A stretch of 37,696 bases of DNA from Corynebacterium tuscaniense (GTDB lineage: Bacteria; Actinomycetota; Actinomycetes; Mycobacteriales; Mycobacteriaceae): positions 1 to 37,696 of the forward strand of contig NZ_VXKH01000014.1 in NCBI RefSeq assembly GCF_008693065.1, written 5' to 3'. Under the pieces are notes generated by a model that did not search any database, was not told the origin of the DNA, and worked only from the letters and a program-made list of their open reading frames with translations. This document shows, piece by piece, positions 32,962 to 37,696 of this stretch (position 1 is the first letter of the stretch; the number at the start of each line of letters is the position of its first letter). Position numbers and translations under genes: made by a program.

Positions 32962-33609
32962 ATGAACGACATCTTCCGCAAGGCTGGTACTGAGTTCCTG
33001 GCCACACTGCTGTTCGTGTTCGCCATCGTGTCCGCTGTCACTACCGCAGGCGCGTTCGCACCGATCGCCATTGGCTTCGCCTTGATGATTCTTGTGTACT
33101 CCACTGGCCACATCTCCGGCGGCCATGTGAACCCGGCAGTGTCTCTTGGCGCATTCCTACGTGGCGCAATGACCGCTACCGAGATGGTCATTTACTGGGT
33201 GGCACAGATCTTGGGTGGCATCGTGGGTGCCCTGATCACCCGCGGCGTGTTCTCCGAGGCGCCGACGGCTGCTCAGATTGAGACTGCTCCGGCATTCATC
33301 GTCGAGGCTGTGTTCACCTTCATCCTCGTGTGGGTCGTGCTCAACGTTGCCACCTCCAAGGACACTGACGGCAACTCCTTCTACGGCCTGGCCATCGGCG
33401 CAACTGTTATGACCGGCGCTTTCGCTGTCGGCTCCATCTCCGGCGGTGGCTTCAACCCGGCGGTGGCGATCGGCCTTGCAGTCAACGGCAATTTCGACTG
33501 GGCAAACATTTGGCTCTACATCGTTGCTCCGCTCATCGGTGCAGCCCTCGCAGCTGTGGCCTTCCGCGTCTTCAGCCCGGCTGACCACGAGCAGAACGTC
33601 GACGCCTAA
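32962..33609 (+). CDS. MIP/aquaporin-family channel lacking the usual filter arginine
   Basis: This 215-residue protein has six membrane helices and the two half-helix loops of the aquaporin family: SGGHVNPAVSLG (first NPA) and SGGGFNPAVAIG (second NPA). In most water and glycerol channels the second NPA is followed by the arginine of the aromatic/arginine filter (NPAR); here it is valine, so selectivity may be altered or wider. It starts with MNDIFRKAGTEFLATLLFVF; the ATG at 32962 has AAAGA upstream. It stands as a single gene between the tRNA terminator and a CMD-family gene. Substrate is unknown. Confidence 0.87.
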   Translation: MNDIFRKAGTEFLATLLFVFAIVSAVTTAGAFAPIAIGFALMILVYSTGHISGGHVNPAVSLGAFLRGAMTATEMVIYWVAQILGGIVGALITRGVFSEAPTAAQIETAPAFIVEAVFTFILVWVVLNVATSKDTDGNSFYGLAIGATVMTGAFAVGSISGGGFNPAVAIGLAVNGNFDWANIWLYIVAPLIGAALAAVAFRVFSPADHEQNVDA

Positions 33610-33652
33610 AACGCACAACGCACGGCAGCGAGATAGTTTAGCCTAGGAAACT

Positions 33653-34228
33653 ATGGCTGAACGTACCTTCCCACTGCCCAAGCTTCCTATCAACACCGCT
33701 ACCCGCCCAGGCCCAGGAAAGCCCGGGGAGGTGGCGGTGTTGGCGCGTTTAGCGGACCGTATTGGGGGCCTCGTGCAGGGCAGCAAGACCCTCAACCTGT
33801 TCCCGGCGGTGGGCCGCGCGCGCCGTAACTTCTTGCCATGGCTGGTGTACTCGGGGATGCTCATGCCGTTTGGCATTCTCTCCCGTCAAGAATCTGAGCT
33901 GATCATCCTGCGCGTGGCCGCACTGCGCGACGCGGACTATGAGTTGGAGCACCACAAGCGCCTGGGCAAGAAAGCCGGGCTCACCACCGCCGATATCGAA
34001 GCGGTCCAACAGGCAGAGCACGGCTTGACCGGTCGCCGCGGGATGCTAATCGACGCTACCGATGACCTCATCCGCCACCGCCAAATCTCCGACGCCGTGT
34101 ACGCCGAACTCATGCGCCACATCAACGAGAAAGAACTCACCGCACTCCTTCTGTTGGTGACCAATTACGACGGGCTAGCCACGCTCATGGACGTGCTCCA
34201 TGTGCCTCTTGACGAGCCGCGTCCTTAG
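33653..34228 (+). CDS. Carboxymuconolactone decarboxylase-family protein
   Basis: The 191-residue protein belongs to the all-helical CMD/AhpD-like family. The central helix LSRQESELIILRVAALRDADYELEHHKRLGKKAGLT is diagnostic; it has the E-x-x-H-H pattern of the cofactorless type rather than the CxxC of AhpD peroxidases. A redox or lyase role cannot be chosen from sequence alone. The last 44 bp overlap the 3' end of the convergent dehydrogenase gene. Confidence 0.85.
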   Translation: MAERTFPLPKLPINTATRPGPGKPGEVAVLARLADRIGGLVQGSKTLNLFPAVGRARRNFLPWLVYSGMLMPFGILSRQESELIILRVAALRDADYELEHHKRLGKKAGLTTADIEAVQQAEHGLTGRRGMLIDATDDLIRHRQISDAVYAELMRHINEKELTALLLLVTNYDGLATLMDVLHVPLDEPRP

Positions 34229-35069
34229 CCACCCACTGGAACGCCCGATTAAGACCCGTCATGGCCCACCGGTACACAAACGGCAAGTTCACCTGCGCCC
34301 ACCGGCCGATCTTCACATCCGCACCAGTGGTGATGAGGTACTTATTTCGGCGCACGCCCCGCAGAATGATCTGAGCGCACTTGGCGGGGGATACGGCGTG
34401 GCGTTGGAAGAGTTTCTTGGCCTTCTGCACGCGTGGGTTGTTCTGATCAATGCCGTCAATATCGATGGTGCGCACCAGCCCCGTGTCCACCGCGCCCGGC
34501 GCAACAGCGTGCACCTTGATGCCGTAGGGTGCCAAGTCAAAGCGCAGCACCTCCAGCATGGAGAGCACACCGCCTTTCGACGCTGAATATGCCGCATGCC
34601 ACGGCAACCCCAAAATGCCCGCGGAGCTGGCCACGCACACCAGGCGCCGTGGCCCCAGTTCTTTCGCGGCCGCACCGGTCAAGGGCCCGTCGTCCATCAT
34701 CAACGGGACAAGAGCACGAATGATGTGGACGGTGCCCATCAGGTTGACGCTGATAAGCTTCTGCCATTTTTCAAGCGGCATCGCAGCCACGCTGCCCCAC
34801 ATGGAGATCCCGCCGACGTGATACACGGAATGCGGCACGCCATGCTCCGCGATGATCCGCTGCCCCCACTCGGCCACCTTTGGCTGATCTGACACATCCA
34901 GCGCCGTCGCATCCAGCACCGCACTGCCGATCTCCCGGGCGGTGTCCTGCAGGCCTTCATCGTTGATATCAGTGATAACCACCGGCCATCCATCAGCAGC
35001 GAGCTGAATAGCAACCTGTTTGCCAATGCCAGAGGCGGCGCCCGTAACCACGGCGTACGAATTTTTCAT
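34185..35069 (-). CDS. Short-chain dehydrogenase/reductase
   Basis: The classical SDR is 294 residues from ATG at 35069, which has AAAGGAG 6 nt upstream; the in-frame GTG at 35087 lies before that site. TGAASGIG is the cofactor glycine motif. TDINDE has an Asp at the end of the second strand, which favours NAD over NADP. VASSAGILG supplies the Ser, and YSASKGG the catalytic Tyr and Lys. A C-terminal extension of about 50 residues is basic and amphipathic, suggesting membrane association. Substrate is unknown. The 3' end overlaps the convergent CMD-family gene. Confidence 0.9.
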   Translation of the reverse strand: MKNSYAVVTGAASGIGKQVAIQLAADGWPVVITDINDEGLQDTAREIGSAVLDATALDVSDQPKVAEWGQRIIAEHGVPHSVYHVGGISMWGSVAAMPLEKWQKLISVNLMGTVHIIRALVPLMMDDGPLTGAAAKELGPRRLVCVASSAGILGLPWHAAYSASKGGVLSMLEVLRFDLAPYGIKVHAVAPGAVDTGLVRTIDIDGIDQNNPRVQKAKKLFQRHAVSPAKCAQIILRGVRRNKYLITTGADVKIGRWAQVNLPFVYRWAMTGLNRAFQWVAKDAARQEAHGARP

Positions 35070-35171
35070 GAGGTTCTCCTTTGCCACTTTAGTTTTATGG
35101 TCAAAATAAAGAGGGCACCACGTATCCTAGGGAATCCCGCCACCGAAATATGGCGATTTCGCCCACGGGCT

Positions 35172-35177
35172 TAGACT
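35172..35177 (+). promoter_or_regulatory. -10 box for leaderless glsA transcription
   Basis: TAGACT ends 7 nt before the ATG at 35185, and no ribosome-binding site is seen, so the mRNA probably begins at the start codon. The -35 region is weak. Confidence 0.45.
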
Positions 35178-35184
35178 GAACCGC

Positions 35185-36699
35185 ATGCCGCGCAGCCCGA
35201 TTCCCAGCTACCTCACCGCGATCCTCGACGAGGTCCGCCCCAACACCGACGGCGCAAACGCCGACTACATCGAAGGGCTGCGCAACGCCGACCCGGACAA
35301 ACTCGCCCTCGCGGTGTGCACGCGCTCCGGCCACCTTTATTCGGTGGGGGATGATGAATACGAATTCACCATCCAATCCATCTCCAAACCCTTCGTCTAC
35401 GCGGTCGCGCTAGATCAGCTTGGGGAGGACAAGGTACACAATCACGTCGGCGTTGAACCCTCCGGCGAGGCATTCAACGAGCTTTCGCTCGATGACGCCA
35501 CGCACCGCCCCGCCAACCCCATGATCAACGCCGGCGCCATCGCCGTGAACCGGATGGTAGCGGATGATGCGGCCATACTTACGGCCTTCTCCCGCCTGGC
35601 CGGGCGGACGTTGACAGTGGATGAATCCATCTTGCAGGGTGAACTAGCCACCGCTGACCGAAACCTGGCGCTGGCCCACATGCTGCGCGAATACGGAATG
35701 ATCACCGGGGACGTGCACGATGCTGTGGAAAGCTACACGCGGCAGTGCTCCATCCTCGTCACCGTGCGCGACCTCGCCGTGATGGCTGCCACCTTGGCCA
35801 ACGGTGGGCTACAGCCGGTCACGGGGGAGCGGGTACTCAGTACCAAGGCGTGTCGCCTGACGCAGGCCGTGATGGCATCCTGCGGCATGTACGACGGGTC
35901 CGGCCGCTGGATGAGCTCCGTGGGCATCCCCGCCAAATCCGGTGTGGCAGGTGGCCTGATTGGTACGTTGCCTGGTCAGCTCGGTGCGGCGTCCTTGTCG
36001 CCGCGGCTCAACAGTGAGGGCAACTCGGTGCGTGGTGTGGACATCTTCCAAAGCTTGTCGTCTACTCTGGGACTCCACATGATGGCGTCCAACTACTACT
36101 CCGCGCCGGGTATCCGCGCGGTTCACCGTAAGGGCGAGACCAATATCGTGGAGCTGCAGGGCATGATCAACTTCACCGCCGCCGAGACGATCCTCCACGA
36201 CCTCGTGGAACGCGAACTCGTCGGCGACAACCTGGTGCTGGACTTCCGCCACGTCACCTCTTTCAACCTCGCTGGCCGCCGACTGGTCAAGGAGGGCCTG
36301 CGCCAATTCCGCGAAGACGGATTCGATGTCGCTGTCTACGACCCAGCCTCCGCCATGCCCGACTACGAATTCTCCGACGGCACCCAGGTGGATTCCATCA
36401 AAGACGTCTCCGAATCCTTCGAGCTCACCGTCACCCCGGAGGAGGCCTACACTGCTCTGGCGGAGCCGGAAGTGGACTTCGATGTCGCTGAGGACGAATC
36501 CGGTGACCGCCTGGTCTGGCACAGCGCCGACGAGGAGTGGGCGGAGTCTGACATCATCTTCGACTTCGACAAAGACTCCGATGGTGCCACCACCGTCCAC
36601 GTCACCCACCGTGGCCTCACGCCCCGTTACGAGGAGGCGGCGCAGCACTGGCGCGGGGAGATTCGCAAGCGCCTTAAGCCGCTCACTCAGCAGGACTAG
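35185..36699 (+). CDS. glsA: Glutaminase with STAS and SRPBCC-like domains
   Basis: The 504-residue protein hydrolyses glutamine to glutamate and ammonia. Residues 1 to about 305 form the serine-dependent beta-lactamase-like glutaminase: QSISKPF has the S-x-x-K pair (Ser65, Lys68), NPMINAGAI follows, and KSGVAGGLIG closes the site. Residues about 315-395 are a STAS domain (NIVELQGMINFTAAETIL, LVLDFRHVTSFN), a known partner of actinobacterial glutaminases. Residues about 405-504 (SFELTVTPEEAYTAL, TTVHVTHRGLTPRYEEAAQHW) look like a compact SRPBCC/AHSA1-type domain, which is unusual. No signal peptide is seen, so it is cytoplasmic. An intrinsic terminator follows at once. Confidence 0.9.
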   Translation: MPRSPIPSYLTAILDEVRPNTDGANADYIEGLRNADPDKLALAVCTRSGHLYSVGDDEYEFTIQSISKPFVYAVALDQLGEDKVHNHVGVEPSGEAFNELSLDDATHRPANPMINAGAIAVNRMVADDAAILTAFSRLAGRTLTVDESILQGELATADRNLALAHMLREYGMITGDVHDAVESYTRQCSILVTVRDLAVMAATLANGGLQPVTGERVLSTKACRLTQAVMASCGMYDGSGRWMSSVGIPAKSGVAGGLIGTLPGQLGAASLSPRLNSEGNSVRGVDIFQSLSSTLGLHMMASNYYSAPGIRAVHRKGETNIVELQGMINFTAAETILHDLVERELVGDNLVLDFRHVTSFNLAGRRLVKEGLRQFREDGFDVAVYDPASAMPDYEFSDGTQVDSIKDVSESFELTVTPEEAYTALAEPEVDFDVAEDESGDRLVWHSADEEWAESDIIFDFDKDSDGATTVHVTHRGLTPRYEEAAQHWRGEIRKRLKPLTQQD

Positions 36700-36711
36700 T
36701 TCCCTATCTTT

Positions 36712-36735
36712 CCTACAGGTCTTCCTGTAGGTTTT
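36712..36735 (+). terminator. glsA terminator inside the convergent gene
   Basis: CCTACAGG (36712-36719) pairs with CCTGTAGG (36724-36731) around TCTT, followed by TTTT (36732-36735... in part). It lies 12 bp after the glsA stop and is built from the repeat that encodes the C-terminus of the gene on the other strand. Confidence 0.7.
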
Positions 36736-37228
36736 CCTGTAGGTCTTCCTGCATGGCAGCTTGGGCGTTCAGCCGCTTTTCGTCTTGGGCGTTGCGCCTG
36801 GCCAAGATGCGTGGTGCGAAAACGAGGGCCATAGCTCCACCGACGATGGCCCCAATGATCAGTGACCATTGGCCGTCACCCACGTTGAAAGCGATGCCAC
36901 TCACCATGACCAACGCCAACGCAAGGTTGAGTAAAGCCAGCCCAAGGTACCCCTTGAAGTTCCCCTTCGGGCGCGGTGCGTGCGCCTTCAACCAGCCTGA
37001 GCTGATGAGTTCCGGCCCCGCAACAGGCAGGAAGACCAGGAATGAAAGCCAGGAATACTGCCCCGGCAGAGCCCACGCCAAGATCGCACCAGCGAGGAAA
37101 GCGAAAGGGGGCACCATGCTGAAAGCAACAGTTTGGGACTTGTGCACCATGGATTCCTGGTATTCGTCGCCGAGGTGCCCAGTCACTTTGGAAAGGACAC
37201 CGTCACCGATAGTTGTGAAGATGCTCAT
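36713..37228 (-). CDS. Small polytopic membrane protein, partner of XRE regulator
   Basis: This 171-residue protein has four membrane helices (about residues 34-55, 59-80, 92-115 and 122-142) and a charged C-terminus. I do not recognise the family. The last residues, QEDLQENLQEDL, come from three copies of a 12-bp repeat (36717-36752). It starts 24 bp after an XRE-type regulator, with AAAGG upstream, so the pair is an operon. Small membrane proteins paired with YozG-like XRE regulators occur widely; their job is mostly unknown. Confidence 0.75.
   Translation of the reverse strand: MSIFTTIGDGVLSKVTGHLGDEYQESMVHKSQTVAFSMVPPFAFLAGAILAWALPGQYSWLSFLVFLPVAGPELISSGWLKAHAPRPKGNFKGYLGLALLNLALALVMVSGIAFNVGDGQWSLIIGAIVGGAMALVFAPRILARRNAQDEKRLNAQAAMQEDLQENLQEDL
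36717..36752. repeat. Three 12-bp tandem repeats
   Basis: AGGTCTTCCTGT, AGGTTTTCCTGT and AGGTCTTCCTGC follow each other directly. On the minus strand they encode QEDL-QENL-QEDL at the protein's C-terminus; on the plus strand the first two form the glsA terminator stem. Copy number could vary between strains. Confidence 0.85.
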
Positions 37229-37252
37229 TGGAATTGTGCCTTTCTTGTGTTG

Positions 37253-37453
37253 TTAGCTTTCTTGCTCATCCCCGAAGACTTCCTCGACCGTTTTGCCAAG
37301 AACCCGGCACACATCGAGTGCGAGGTAGACGGAAGGGGAGTAGTTGCCTTTTTCAATATTGGCGATGGTCTGCCGCGACACCCCGACCTTCTCCGCGAGT
37401 TCTGCCTGAGAAAGATCCAGCCAGCGCCGCCACTGCCTCACCATGTTTGCCAT
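37253..37453 (-). CDS. XRE-family (Cro/CI-type) transcriptional regulator
   Basis: The 66-residue protein is a minimal helix-turn-helix regulator: LSQAELAEKVGVSRQTIANIEKG, then NYSPSVYLALDVCRVLGKTVEEVF, as in YozG-like proteins. GGAGG lies 7 nt before the ATG. It is the first gene of a two-gene operon with the membrane protein and probably represses its own promoter. Confidence 0.9.
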   Translation of the reverse strand: MANMVRQWRRWLDLSQAELAEKVGVSRQTIANIEKGNYSPSVYLALDVCRVLGKTVEEVFGDEQES

Positions 37454-37491
37454 GTTTCTGCCTCCTTCGCTGTGTTAGGTGGCTTACCCAT

Positions 37492-37520
37492 ACAATAAAA
37501 GAAACCAGACAGCATGTAAA
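37492..37520 (-). promoter_or_regulatory. Promoter of the XRE-membrane protein operon
   Basis: On the minus strand, TTTACA (37520-37515), 17 nt, TATTGT (37497-37492) lies about 40 bp before the XRE start. Both hexamers match the sigma-A consensus well. Confidence 0.55.
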
Positions 37521-37582
37521 GGAGACTTGTCAAAAAGTCACGCAAAGTGTCGCCGTGCTGCGCGAACACTACGATGGGGCGC

Positions 37583-37696
37583 ATGAGTAACGCGTCGAAA
37601 GCCATGGACACCATCTGGTGGCACGTCTACCCCCTCGGAGCCACCGGCGCCCCGATCCGGGACCGCGCCGGAGACGGCTCCGATGCCGCCCCGCGC
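37583..37696 (+). CDS. GH13 alpha-amylase-family protein, N-terminal start
   Basis: The first 38 codons are visible before the window ends. MDTIWWHVYPLGATGAPIRDR is the typical opening of actinobacterial alpha-amylase/trehalose-synthase-like glycosidases of family GH13, which begin the (beta/alpha)8 barrel with a similar TIWWHVYPLGF motif. TACGAT (37570-37575) ends 7 nt before this ATG, suggesting a leaderless mRNA; another in-frame ATG at 37574 is less likely for that reason. The catalytic residues lie outside the window. Confidence 0.7.
   Translation, partial: MSNASKAMDTIWWHVYPLGATGAPIRDRAGDGSDAAPR

Noticed and set aside
1..37696. CRISPR array, prophage, rRNA operon or insertion sequence
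   Set aside because: No regularly spaced repeats, phage structural genes, rRNA sequence or transposase were seen; the only mobile-type gene is the HNH endonuclease.

Overview
The window comes from a high-GC mycolic-acid actinobacterium, almost certainly a Corynebacterium. The strongest reason is the minus-strand cell-division and signalling block fhaA-fhaB-pstP-rodA-pbpA-pknA-pknB-crgA (32.6 to 23.5 kb). It is preceded by tRNA-Leu(CAG) and followed by a rhomboid protease and ppiA, the order known from corynebacteria and mycobacteria near the dnaA side of the chromosome. A McbR-type operator before the methionine transporter and a PucR-type gab regulator fit the same genus. The species cannot be named from the sequence. 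dnaA itself is not in the window.

Layout. 1-582: C-terminal end of a secreted lipase. 643-741: a 97-bp element with perfect 20-bp inverted ends. 876-4405: a YhgE/Pip-type membrane protein, a degenerate ABC-type ATPase and a divergent TetR regulator with an operator-rich intergenic region. 4406-5062: an unknown single-pass membrane protein. 5348-8570: metF-like and metE methionine-synthesis genes. 8832-9941: a DUF222/HNH (13E12-type) endonuclease flanked by inverted repeats. 10353-18475: gcdH, a CaiB-type CoA-transferase, a YkvI-type transporter, gabD and gabT on the minus strand, with the divergent PucR-type regulator gabR. 18.5-19.45 kb: a broken Abi_2/HEPN phage-defence gene behind a structured leader. 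19500-21850: metQNI methionine importer. 22005-23177: ppiA and rhomboid. 23237-23474: an intergenic cluster of DnaA boxes. 23534-32608: the Ser/Thr kinase and cell-wall block. 32763-32846: tRNA-Leu. 32962-34228: an aquaporin-like channel and a carboxymuconolactone-decarboxylase-family protein. 34185-35069: a short-chain dehydrogenase. 35185-36699: a glutaminase fused to a STAS and a putative SRPBCC-like domain. 36713-37453: an XRE regulator and small membrane protein operon. 37583-end: the start of a GH13 alpha-amylase-family gene.

How the genes work together. The gab cluster reads as a full route from an omega-amino acid to a CoA thioester: GabT (transamination), GabD (semialdehyde oxidation), CaiB-type transferase (CoA activation) and a glutaryl-CoA-dehydrogenase-like enzyme. 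This matches the 5-aminovalerate-glutarate arm of lysine catabolism known from Pseudomonas (davTD plus gcdGH), in one operon under a GABA-type regulator. metF/metE make methionine and metQNI import it. The kinase block couples PASTA-kinase signalling to elongation and septation.

The items most worth following are the gab-gcd operon, the DnaA-box cluster between the rhomboid gene and crgA, the Abi_2 locus with its possible small RNA, the glutaminase-STAS-SRPBCC fusion, and the YhgE system with an ATPase that has lost its Walker A lysine. All functional assignments rest on motif recognition by eye; no database search was run.
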